A stretch of 6,581 bases of DNA from an uncultured Collinsella sp. GTDB lineage: Bacteria; Actinomycetota; Coriobacteriia; Coriobacteriales; Coriobacteriaceae. The stretch covers positions 1 to 6,581 of the forward strand of contig CAUDYH010000072.1 in NCBI GenBank assembly GCA_958453575.1, written 5' to 3'. The position numbers and the translations under genes are program-made. Below, piece after piece: positions 1 to 6,581 of this stretch. Position 1 is the first letter of the stretch; each line of letters opens with the position of its first letter. Below the pieces are notes generated by a model that saw only the letters and a program-made list of their open reading frames with translations, made no database searches and was not told where the DNA came from.

Positions 1-192
1 GCACCGGCTCCTGCCGCTGCTCCCGCGGCCGGCACATGGACCTGCAGCTGCGGCGCCACCAACACCGGCAAGTTCTGCTCCGAGTGTGGCAGTCCCGCAC
101 CCGCCCCGGCACCGGCCAAGTGGTTCTGCCCCAACTGCGGCAGCGAAAACGGCGGCAAGTTCTGCAGCAACTGCGGAACGCCCAGGCCCTAG
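1..192 (+). CDS. C-terminal tail of a double zinc-ribbon protein (partial; probably SPFH-domain type)
   Basis: Frame 1 is open from the window edge to TAG at 190-192, giving 63 residues; the start lies upstream. An Ala/Pro linker (residues 1-11) leads to a first ribbon with Cys15, Cys17, Cys26 and Cys29. A second Ala/Pro linker (32-39) leads to a second ribbon with Cys43, Cys46, Cys55 and Cys58. Both ribbons share the pattern W-x-C...CG...N-x-GKFC-x-x-CG, so the second looks like an internal duplication of the first. The first has C-x-C where the second has the usual C-x-x-C. Tails like this occur on bacterial SPFH/'virion core'-type proteins and on other zinc-ribbon membrane proteins. Assignment to SPFH is inference, because the diagnostic N-terminal domain is outside the window. 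The ribbons themselves are read directly from the sequence. Confidence 0.85.
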   Translation, partial: APAPAAAPAAGTWTCSCGATNTGKFCSECGSPAPAPAPAKWFCPNCGSENGGKFCSNCGTPRP

Positions 193-211
193 CCCCTCTA
201 TCTGGTAATTG

Positions 212-245
212 GCGGGGGATCCGCCACCCCCGCATTTGCTTCTAT
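212..245 (+). terminator. Possible terminator after the zinc-ribbon gene
   Basis: GCGGGGG (212-218) pairs with CCCCCGC (227-233) across an 8-nt loop, 20 nt after the TAG. The following bases ATTTGCTTCT are only moderately T-rich. A competing pairing, GGCGG (211-215) with CCGCC (221-225), is possible. It fits a weak rho-independent terminator or attenuator ahead of the lipoprotein gene, but the poor T-tract leaves room for readthrough. Confidence 0.4.
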
Positions 246-272
246 GGGTTTCGTTCGATAAAGGAGGACACC

Positions 273-1112
273 ATGAAGACAACGTTCAAAAAGTCCGTAC
301 TCGCATTTCTGACATGCGTCTTGGCGCTCGCATTTGCCCTCACGGGCTGCAGCGGCGGCAAAGACCCCAAGGCCAACTTTGTCGGCAGCTGGAAGCTCTC
401 GGGTGGAACCACGGAGGGCGAAGAGCTGACCGATGAGTATATGGATATGTTCGAGGAATGGGGCATCAGCTGCATCTTGGTCCTGGACGAAGACGGCACG
501 GGCAGCCTCGATTTGTTCTCCGAAGTTTCCGACCTAAAGTGGGAGGCCAAGGACGCTACCACCGCGAGTATCACCGTCGACAAGGAGACGACCGACGCGA
601 AGCTCGAGGACGGCAAGCTTGTCCTTGAGGACGGCGAGGACAAGCTCATCTTTAGCAAGTCCGATAAGGACCTATCCGGTACCGTGAAGAAGGATCGCGA
701 GGCCGCCGAGAAGGAAGAGGAAGTCGAGGAGGCCGTCGAAGACGGCGATGTCCAGAGCGTCGAAATCTCCCCCGCCGTCACCGTCGCCGATGACGATTTG
801 TGCACCATCACCATCACCGAGAAGTTCCAGGACGACTGGGGCGACATCGGCTTTGTCGTCAACATCGTCAACAAGAGCGACAAGGACCTGACCTTCTACG
901 CTCCCACCGGCAAGACAAACGTCAACGGCACCATGAAGGAAGCCTGGTTCTCGGCCCACCTGATGCCCGGCACCAACGCCACCGAAGAGTTCACCTTCTC
1001 GAAGGGCACGCTTGACAGCTTCGACAGCCTAGTCAACACGACCATCGGCATCGACGCCTACCTGACCGATTCCTACGAGGACGTCGCCTCCTACAGCGCA
1101 ACCATCGCATAA
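273..1112 (+). CDS. Secreted lipoprotein with two beta-rich domains, unknown function
   Basis: The product has 279 residues. The chosen ATG at 273 has AAGGAGG at 261-267, 5 nt upstream, and begins a textbook lipoprotein signal: basic MKTTFKK, a hydrophobic core, then lipobox L-T-G-C with Cys26 as the lipidated residue. Residues 36-130 start with FVGSWKL and alternate beta strands with acidic turns, resembling lipocalin-like or extracellular 'GSW' domains. Residues 138-160 are a highly charged Glu/Lys/Asp linker, probably helical. Residues 161-279 form a second beta-sandwich-like domain (TITITEKF, GFVVNIVNKSDKDLTFYAP) reminiscent of DUF4352/DUF5067-type immunoglobulin-like domains. Those family names are suggestions from memory. 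The frame stays open upstream to 36, but only by overlapping the zinc-ribbon gene, and the signal peptide and ribosome binding site settle the start. It should sit on the outer face of the membrane. No enzyme motif is visible, and a binding or envelope role is a guess. Confidence 0.88.
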   Translation: MKTTFKKSVLAFLTCVLALAFALTGCSGGKDPKANFVGSWKLSGGTTEGEELTDEYMDMFEEWGISCILVLDEDGTGSLDLFSEVSDLKWEAKDATTASITVDKETTDAKLEDGKLVLEDGEDKLIFSKSDKDLSGTVKKDREAAEKEEEVEEAVEDGDVQSVEISPAVTVADDDLCTITITEKFQDDWGDIGFVVNIVNKSDKDLTFYAPTGKTNVNGTMKEAWFSAHLMPGTNATEEFTFSKGTLDSFDSLVNTTIGIDAYLTDSYEDVASYSATIA

Positions 1113-1160
1113 CGGCGGACACCGATAGCCGCGGATTGGCGGACACATCCGCGCACACCA

Positions 1161-1195
1161 GACGGTGCCGCAGGAGTTGATCCTGCGGCACCGTC
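1161..1195. terminator. Perfect 15-bp hairpin after the lipoprotein gene
   Basis: GACGGTGCCGCAGGA (1161-1175) and its exact reverse complement (1181-1195) flank the loop GTTGA. The stem starts 49 nt past the lipoprotein stop. No real T-tract follows on either strand, so a transcription terminator is inferred from position and stem strength. It could also act as an RNA 3'-end stabiliser. Because it is symmetrical it may serve both converging genes. Confidence 0.6.
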
Positions 1196-1226
1196 GCCTT
1201 GCGCCGACAACACTGCCCATACAAGC

Positions 1227-1267
1227 AGACCGCCCGCCGTTTTTAGATGCGAAACGGCAGGCGGTCT
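1227..1267. terminator. Long hairpin at the end of the signalling operon, probable terminator
   Basis: AGACCGCC (1227-1234) pairs with GGCGGTCT (1260-1267), and GCCGTTT (1236-1242) pairs with AAACGGC (1252-1258). One C/A mismatch separates the two blocks and the loop is 9 nt. It lies 36 nt beyond the response-regulator stop on the minus strand. Flanking T-runs are weak on both strands (TATCTTT on plus, TGCTTGTA on minus). It most likely ends the minus-strand operon and may also back up the terminator of the facing lipoprotein gene. Confidence 0.6.
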
Positions 1268-1303
1268 ATCTTTACGGCGCCGGAACACGGGCGAGCGCGT
1301 CGA

Positions 1304-1927
1304 TTACGAGCGCTCCATGTTGGGAACGATGCTGCCCTCGGTCACCGCATGCACGGCCAGGCGCATGATGTTGTCGTAGCCGGTCTTGTTGAGGATCTCC
1401 GAGATGCGGCGTTTGATGGTGCCCTCGCTCATAAACAGCTCTGCCGCAATCTCGCGGCGGCTTTTACCCTCGCAGGCAAGGCGCAAAATCGACAGCTCGA
1501 CATCGTCGAGGGCCGCCGTGCCCGAGAAGATGCTCTCGGGCGGCTTGGGAAACGTGCAGTAGCCCGCCAGCGTGGAGCGCATCACGGCGAATAGCTCGTC
1601 GATACCGACGTTCTTATACACAAAGCTATCGACGCCCGCCTCGCGCGCCTGGTCCACAAAGGTGATCTCGGGCATGCCCGTCATGATGATGACGCGGCAC
1701 TCGGGCAGCTCCTCTTTAATACGCGCCGCCGCCACAATGCCGTTGGAGTCATGCTCGGTGCACACGTCCATCAGTATCATGTCCGGGCGCTCCTTGAGCA
1801 CAACGTCCAAGGCATCCGAGGCGTCGGCGATCGCGGCGACAACCGTCATGTCGGGCTGGTCGCCCACGGAACGCGCGAGGCTCTCGCGCAAGATAGCCTG
1901 GTCTTCGACGATTAACACGCGGATCAT
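1304..1927 (-). CDS. NarL/LuxR-family response regulator
   Basis: The product has 207 residues, the usual size for a NarL-type regulator. The receiver domain covers about 1-120: acidic pocket Glu8/Asp9, phospho-acceptor Asp54 in ILMDV, switch Thr83 in IIMTG, and Lys105 in FVYKN. A short linker leads to a LuxR-type helix-turn-helix at about 138-198 (LDDVELSILRLACEGKSRRE, then SEGTIKRRISEILNKTG). All residues needed for phosphorylation and the DNA-binding helices are present, so it should be a functional transcription factor activated by phosphate from the kinase encoded just upstream. Its ATG overlaps the kinase TGA as ATGA, and AAAGGAG lies 6 nt upstream inside the kinase gene, which points to translational coupling. 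The target promoters are unknown; autoregulation of its own operon is possible but no operator is identified. Confidence 0.96.
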   Translation of the reverse strand: MIRVLIVEDQAILRESLARSVGDQPDMTVVAAIADASDALDVVLKERPDMILMDVCTEHDSNGIVAAARIKEELPECRVIIMTGMPEITFVDQAREAGVDSFVYKNVGIDELFAVMRSTLAGYCTFPKPPESIFSGTAALDDVELSILRLACEGKSRREIAAELFMSEGTIKRRISEILNKTGYDNIMRLAVHAVTEGSIVPNMERS

Positions 1928-3417
1928 GAGCTTCTCCTTTGGACCGTGGCGTTGGAGGTGAGCGGGATGGACACCGCAAGCGTAAAGGGCGGGGCGGCGC
2001 GGACTTCCAGGCTGCCGCCCAGATTCTGTGCGACATGCCTCATACCAGGGATACCCGTTCCCTCGCGATACGATACGGGCGCAGGCGCGCCATCGTTAGA
2101 AACGGTCATCCGCGCAACAGCGCCGTCTTCCGACGTCTCCTGCCACAGGCACACATGGACCTGATGGGCCTGTGCATGCTTGGTGGCATTGGTCGAGGCT
2201 TCGCGGATAATCTGCAAAAAGGCTGCCGCGACACGCGCGTCGCTTGGCAGCTCGCCCTCCACATCGATCTGCACACTCACCAGACCAAAGGCATGGACGA
2301 TATCGCCCAGTTGCTCTGCCGGTTCGGCGTCGCCCCCGCTGCGCAGGTCGGCAGCGATTGAGCGCAGCAGCGGGTCGATCTGCTCGAGTGACTCGTCATC
2401 CAGGCGTCCCTCCTCCAGATAACGATGGAGGATGGACAGGCGCTGCCCGATCACGTCGTGCACGCGAGCGCGCATACGCAGATAGGCCGCATTGTCAGCA
2501 ACTTTTTTGACCTCTTCGATCTGCGATTGAAGTTCTTGGCCCGCAAGCTCGAGCAGTCGGTTGGCGTGCGCCAGGCGGTCATGGGCATGTGCGTACTCCG
2601 TCACGTCCAAGCCGATGATGCGCTCCAAGGGGCGACCCGAAACCATAACGTCGTCGCACACAAACAGGCGAATCTCGGAAGGAGAAACCTCGACCACCGC
2701 GCGTGTCTCACCAAAGCGATCCAGGTCAATTCGAACGCGGTCTCTGCTGCTCTCGGGCATCTGGGCGCTGAGCTTTCGAAGGCCGTTCCATGTGCCGCTC
2801 ATATCGTGCAAGTCGGTGGGCATGTGAAGCTCAGCGAGGTTTTTGCGCATGCAGCGGTTCATGAGCAACGGATGGCCCTTTGAATCCAGATACAGGATGC
2901 CGACGGGAATCACGTTGATGGTCTCGATCGTCGAGAACGCCGTGATATCTTCTTGGCGGTTACGGACGTCCATCAAGAGCGCCGCGATGGAGCGGAACAG
3001 GAAGAACGCTCCCTCTGCGATAAGGACAACGGCCCACGCCGAGCCCATGGCAAAAACCACCGGCGGTGTCACGGCGGCAACAAGCAGCAGCTCGGCCAGC
3101 ATGACGGGGCAACGATAGTGCACCATAAGCACTACGCCGTAGGCAAAGATCGCGGCATTGAGCCACAGCGCTCCGCCCATTGCCCTGGCGCAAACGTCAA
3201 GCGGCGCCACCAGATATGAGCCAGACGACGCGAACAAAATGACAGCCGAGATGACCAAGTGAAGCACAAGGCTCGCCTCGTAGGCGCAAATCACCTTACG
3301 GTTATAGGACGAGCGGCGCGATGCGATGAGCGGGACGTGGATCGTCTGTAGACACGCAGCCAGGGCGAAGACAACATCGAGCGCAACGATTTGGGGAAGG
3401 ATGAGCGAAATCTGCAT
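1924..3417 (-). CDS. Membrane sensor histidine kinase, HisKA_3 (NarX/DesK-like) class
   Basis: The product has 497 residues. The first 150 hold about five hydrophobic segments (roughly 5-25, 43-64, 80-99, 104-124, 126-149), so the sensor lies in the membrane with no large external domain. Residues 160-275 resemble a PAS domain (INVIPVGILYLDSKGHPLLM ... ERIIGLDVTEY). A helical linker (276-310) runs into the dimerisation helix with phospho-acceptor His320 in RARVHDVIGQRLSIL. The ATPase domain has the N-box REASTNATKH (Glu406, Asn410), the G1 box SNDG (440-443), the G2 box GTGIPGM (453-459) and the terminal LGGSLEV strand. This is the complete set for autophosphorylation. The start ATG lies 2 nt after the TAA of the gene upstream with only a weak GGGTGAG-type site before it, suggesting reinitiation or coupling. 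The partner regulator follows directly with a 4-nt overlap. The signal sensed is not evident. Confidence 0.95.
   Translation of the reverse strand: MQISLILPQIVALDVVFALAACLQTIHVPLIASRRSSYNRKVICAYEASLVLHLVISAVILFASSGSYLVAPLDVCARAMGGALWLNAAIFAYGVVLMVHYRCPVMLAELLLVAAVTPPVVFAMGSAWAVVLIAEGAFFLFRSIAALLMDVRNRQEDITAFSTIETINVIPVGILYLDSKGHPLLMNRCMRKNLAELHMPTDLHDMSGTWNGLRKLSAQMPESSRDRVRIDLDRFGETRAVVEVSPSEIRLFVCDDVMVSGRPLERIIGLDVTEYAHAHDRLAHANRLLELAGQELQSQIEEVKKVADNAAYLRMRARVHDVIGQRLSILHRYLEEGRLDDESLEQIDPLLRSIAADLRSGGDAEPAEQLGDIVHAFGLVSVQIDVEGELPSDARVAAAFLQIIREASTNATKHAQAHQVHVCLWQETSEDGAVARMTVSNDGAPAPVSYREGTGIPGMRHVAQNLGGSLEVRAAPPFTLAVSIPLTSNATVQRRSS
1934..1940 (-). promoter_or_regulatory. Ribosome binding site of the response regulator inside the kinase gene
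   Basis: AAAGGAG on the minus strand sits 6 nt before the regulator ATG (1927-1925) and inside the last codons of the kinase gene. It confirms the start and, with the ATGA overlap, supports coupled translation. Confidence 0.8.
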
Positions 3418-3419
3418 CG

Positions 3420-5303
3420 TTACTCACCCGCCCTCGGCATCAAGACGATCATGCGCAGCTGGCCGGGCTCGCCCTCAAGGCGGTATGCCACGTTGCGCCC
3501 TTGCAGAGCGCTTTCGAGCTCATGGGCGGCCGGTGTCTGAGACAAGTCTTCCTCATCGTTGGAGAAGAGCGTGGCGCGCAGCTCGACACTGCACGAGTCA
3601 TGGTCGCCCAAGTGATACATGAGCGCCGGATGGTCGGTGGTGTAGGCAAAAAACGCAAAGTCATACACGCAGTCGTACAGGGCGCTTACCGTACTGGCGT
3701 GCATCGGGCGCCGTATGGCGATAATCGAAGCGCAATCGACATCGATGGTGCGCAGGTCGCTTGCGAGCTCATTGGCAATGAGTTGAATGCGGTCGCGATC
3801 AAAACCGCTCTCCCCGTGCTGCGCCAACGTGAGCGACCCTTTGCGCTTGCAATAGGCGACGAGCATCTTGGCGCGCTGCAGCATGCGGTAACGCTCGTGT
3901 GAAGACGCCTCGTCGGTCAACGGTGGCAGCGAGCTCAGCAGGTCGTACATCTCTTCGAACGCGCGGGCAAGCGCCTGGTCCACGTCTTGGACTAGCAAGG
4001 TCTCGGCCTCTTGATCTGCCAGATGCGTCTTAAGATCGTAGTCGGCCGTGAGCAGCTCATTTTGGCGCTGCAGCTCCATGCGACGATGTGCCAGTTCACG
4101 GTTAAGCTCGTTGAGCTCCGACACGTCTTGGGCAAGCAGGGCCGATCCGCCCAGCAGTGGAAAGGCTCGGTACATCACATCGGGATTGGACTCTACGGCA
4201 AAGGCATGGGCATGCCCGTGCTCCTGGGCCCGCAGCTCTTCGCACACGCCCGCCGGCATTGGCTTTGACACCGGTGTGGCATAGACTTCCTGCAGGTCGC
4301 GCGTTAGAACTTTGAGGTCGAGCGGCAAGGTATCGAAAATGCCGGCGATGTCGTGATATGACGGAATGACACCGCAATCGAGACAGATTTCCATCGCCAC
4401 CACGCACAAGACGCAATAGACGAGCGAAAAGTTGAGCCTCCATGCCCAGGGCACGCGCAGAGCATACGAGATGGCAAAGAACGCACCGCCCAACAAAACA
4501 AGCGCCGCCGTGCCCGAAAAGCGCTGAATGCGAAAGGACGAGGACCGACCAACCAGGATAAAAAAGGCCGCGAAGTTAAAGGCCGTCCACGCCAGGACAG
4601 CGAAATAGCCCCAGCCGTACGTATAATCGTTGCTCCAGGTGTCGCTTGCACGGTCAAAGTGGAATACCTGCCGGTGGAAATCGTTGGTGAGCACAAAGCC
4701 GATAAGCAGGACAGCCATGGCCCACAAAACGGTGCGGTACCGACGCCCCATACGATGCTGTTCCAGACCCGCGAGGCGCAAGCCGCACAGCTGGTAGAGC
4801 AGCGGAATGAGCGTCATGGGCACGTAGTACAGGTACCACAGCACGGTGGCATAGAACGGCGTGAACGACTTATATTTGAGGATGACCTCGATCATCCACA
4901 GGGCGCAGATGGTGGCGACGGCAACAAGGCGGCGGCGCAAGACGTAGTCCAGGCAGCGCAGGTACGCCAACACACCCCAAATTGAAAACGCAATTCCGGC
5001 TATGAGCAACGGGAGGGAGCTCGAATGAATGAGTCCGTCCACAACCTCTTCGGATACCTCACCATAGACAGGCGCGGTGTTGGAAAGCTTGGGGTCGGAG
5101 GCAAACAGCGCCGGCAAGACTGCCAAAAGTATAAGGAACAGCGCGGTAATGGCGCCAGCGATAACGAAGATGCGGTGGCGGTACACGCCATGCGATATGC
5201 CAACAAGGAATCGCGGCATGGCAAAGAGTCTGCCGCCCCTGAGATCCGCTACGGGCGCGGATCGGGCGGCCGCGTGGCCGATATGTCGCTCGCGGGTACC
5301 CAT
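3420..5303 (-). CDS. Multi-pass membrane protein with a degenerate histidine-kinase-like C-terminus (probable pseudokinase sensor)
   Basis: The product has 627 residues. Residues 43-306 contain seven or eight hydrophobic helices (about 43-67, 96-116, 126-143, 150-172, 190-206, 231-252, 264-285, 290-306), recalling the 7TM sensor regions of some kinases. A conspicuous loop, TNDFHRQVFHFD (206-217), is probably functional. Residues 318-396 look PAS-like (IFDTLPLDLKV ... PLLGGSALLAQDVSELN), followed by a coiled coil (394-440). The C-terminal part follows the fold pattern of a HATPase domain but without its chemistry. The N-box equivalent YDFAFFAYTT (547-556) has Phe552 where Asn is required, G1 reads SNDE instead of SNDG, no G2 box exists, and no H-[DE] acceptor is seen in the preceding helices. 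I infer a non-catalytic sensor controlling the kinase encoded next. The ATG at 5303 has no Shine-Dalgarno; Met29 (5219) is an alternative start, also without one. The first 28 residues are polar and could be untranslated. Confidence 0.88.
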   Translation of the reverse strand: MGTRERHIGHAAARSAPVADLRGGRLFAMPRFLVGISHGVYRHRIFVIAGAITALFLILLAVLPALFASDPKLSNTAPVYGEVSEEVVDGLIHSSSLPLLIAGIAFSIWGVLAYLRCLDYVLRRRLVAVATICALWMIEVILKYKSFTPFYATVLWYLYYVPMTLIPLLYQLCGLRLAGLEQHRMGRRYRTVLWAMAVLLIGFVLTNDFHRQVFHFDRASDTWSNDYTYGWGYFAVLAWTAFNFAAFFILVGRSSSFRIQRFSGTAALVLLGGAFFAISYALRVPWAWRLNFSLVYCVLCVVAMEICLDCGVIPSYHDIAGIFDTLPLDLKVLTRDLQEVYATPVSKPMPAGVCEELRAQEHGHAHAFAVESNPDVMYRAFPLLGGSALLAQDVSELNELNRELAHRRMELQRQNELLTADYDLKTHLADQEAETLLVQDVDQALARAFEEMYDLLSSLPPLTDEASSHERYRMLQRAKMLVAYCKRKGSLTLAQHGESGFDRDRIQLIANELASDLRTIDVDCASIIAIRRPMHASTVSALYDCVYDFAFFAYTTDHPALMYHLGDHDSCSVELRATLFSNDEEDLSQTPAAHELESALQGRNVAYRLEGEPGQLRMIVLMPRAGE

Positions 5304-5312
5304 AGTGCTTTT

Positions 5313-5318
5313 AGTGTA
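5313..5318 (-). promoter_or_regulatory. Possible -10 element of the signalling operon, near-leaderless
   Basis: TACACT on the minus strand ends 9 nt before the ATG at 5303, matching the TANNNT pattern common in actinobacterial promoters. That spacing would leave only about two untranslated bases, consistent with the missing Shine-Dalgarno. No clear -35 box lies at 16-18 nt. A small dyad, GGCCC/GGGCC (5329-5333 and 5341-5345, loop of 7 nt), lies just upstream where a -35 or operator would be and might bind a regulator. This is inference from short motifs. Confidence 0.35.
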
Positions 5319-5389
5319 CCGACAGGCGGGCCCAAAAAGCGGGCCACATGTCCCAAAATCCGCCGACGGCGAGGGACGTCGCCAGCGAC

Positions 5390-5418
5390 TAGTCGTTTAA
5401 GAACGTCCCCAATGACTA
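5390..5418. repeat. Hairpin repeat copy 1 (conserved 13-nt loop)
   Basis: TAGTCGTT (5390-5397) pairs with AATGACTA (5411-5418), including one G-T wobble, around the loop TAAGAACGTCCCC (5398-5410). The element at 5530-5560 has the same loop with one change and a stem differing by compensatory substitutions. Over 23 nt (5393-5415 against 5534-5556) the two copies agree at 21 positions. It resembles REP-like intergenic repeats; that class is suggested, not shown. The two copies have the same orientation. Confidence 0.75.
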
Positions 5419-5456
5419 AGACAAAACGAGCGAGGATTTTTGGACGCCCAAATGGC

Positions 5457-5520
5457 GAGAGTGGATAATCTCCCACTTTGAGCCCACAAACAGGCTAAAA
5501 ACGGGAGATTATCCACTCTC
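5457..5520. repeat. Long inverted repeat with perfect 18-bp arms
   Basis: The 18-nt arm GAGAGTGGATAATCTCCC (5457-5474) recurs as its exact reverse complement at 5503-5520. Pairing resumes inside after a 2x2 internal loop: TTT (5477-5479) with AAA (5498-5500), then AGCC (5481-5484) with GGCT (5493-5496), closing on the loop CACAAACA. The whole 64-nt unit is thus one hairpin with about 25 base pairs. It lies between the two smaller hairpin repeats. It could be a non-autonomous mobile repeat, a structured RNA or a transcription barrier. No T-tract follows on either strand, and no open reading frame is evident within it. Confidence 0.8.
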
Positions 5521-5529
5521 ATTCTGCGG

Positions 5530-5560
5530 GTACTCATTTAAGTACGTCCCCAATGAGTGC
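5530..5560. repeat. Hairpin repeat copy 2 (conserved 13-nt loop)
   Basis: GTACTCATT (5530-5538) pairs with AATGAGTGC (5552-5560), with one T-G wobble, around the loop TAAGTACGTCCCC (5539-5551). Relative to copy 1, the third stem base changes G to C while its partner changes C to G, and the G-T wobble becomes A-T, so pairing is kept. The loop differs at one position only. Confidence 0.75.
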
Positions 5561-5570
5561 TTTCACTTCT

Positions 5571-5611
5571 TTTAACAAAACGCCCGGCGGGCATTAACTG
5601 CTCGCCGGGCG
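5571..5611 (-). terminator. Rho-independent terminator of the 6-phospho-beta-glucosidase gene
   Basis: CGCCCGGCGGGC (5581-5592) pairs with GCTCGCCGGGCG (5600-5611), 12 bp with one G-T pair and a 7-nt loop. On the minus strand the stem is followed by TTTTGTTAAA. It starts 40 nt past the glucosidase stop, the expected position, and should separate that gene from the signalling operon downstream. Confidence 0.85.
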
Positions 5612-5651
5612 TATTGGTTAGGAAACTCTGAAGTTGAGTGTCTCGGCTTCC

Positions 5652-6581
<930 letters not shown>

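Noticed and set aside
235..262. Possible promoter TTTGCT - 16 nt - GATAAA before the lipoprotein gene
   Set aside because: The -35 match is poor and the -10 would overlap the ribosome binding site, leaving no room for a transcript that includes it.
36..272. N-terminal extension of the lipoprotein frame back to an ATG at 36
   Set aside because: It overlaps the zinc-ribbon gene in another frame, encodes a Gln/Arg-rich stretch typical of shifted GC-rich codons, and would bury the signal peptide. The ATG at 273 has a proper ribosome binding site.
242..883. 213-codon open frame on the minus strand opposite the lipoprotein gene
   Set aside because: The Ser/Val/Thr-rich product without recognisable domains is what the complement of an acidic, lysine-rich gene gives. 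The plus-strand gene explains the region.
1939..2883. Plus-strand open frames opposite the histidine kinase
   Set aside because: They are antisense shadows of a gene with complete kinase motifs and show no domain or convincing start of their own.
5249..5476. 75-codon minus-strand frame overlapping the start of the membrane sensor gene
   Set aside because: It begins inside the 18-bp inverted repeat, runs through the copy 1 hairpin repeat and overlaps the real gene in another frame. Its basic, low-complexity product matches nothing I recognise.
5390..5560. CRISPR-like array from the repeated hairpins
   Set aside because: There are only two copies about 140 nt apart, with no regular spacers and no cas genes nearby.

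Overview
The window looks like chromosomal DNA of a high-GC gut actinobacterium of the class Coriobacteriia, most likely Collinsella or a close relative. This rests on codon use, the style of the proteins and the intergenic repeats, judged from memory; no database search was run. Five genes are convincing, plus the tail of a sixth.

Layout. Bases 1-192 (+) are the C-terminal tail of a protein ending in two zinc ribbons. Bases 273-1112 (+) encode a secreted lipoprotein with two beta-rich domains. Bases 1113-1303 lie between converging genes and hold two strong hairpins. Bases 1304-5303 (-) form a tight three-gene signalling operon. In transcription order it has a 627-residue multi-pass membrane protein whose C-terminal region looks like a dead histidine kinase, then an intact membrane histidine kinase of the HisKA_3/NarL-partner type, then a NarL/LuxR-type response regulator. 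The junctions are a 2-nt gap and a 4-nt ATGA overlap, so the three proteins are probably made together. Bases 5304-5651 carry no gene. They hold a probable promoter close to the operon start, two related hairpin repeats on either side of a long perfect-ended inverted repeat, and a rho-independent terminator. Bases 5652-6581 (-) are the C-terminal two thirds of a GH1 6-phospho-beta-glucosidase, whose start lies outside the window.

How the genes may work together. In the central operon the kinase and regulator have all the residues needed for His-to-Asp phosphotransfer. The first protein shares the kinase's general plan (membrane bundle, PAS-like segment, helical linker, ATPase-like fold) but lacks the phospho-acceptor His, the N-box Asn and the glycine boxes. 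The simplest reading is a three-component system in which the first protein senses a signal and controls the real kinase through protein contact. The signal and target genes are not visible here. The glucosidase is probably part of a PTS-dependent beta-glucoside pathway and has its own terminator, so it need not belong to the signalling operon.

The points most worth following up are the pseudokinase in this operon and the pair of hairpin repeats at 5390-5560, whose stems differ by compensatory changes while the 13-nt loop is almost unchanged.
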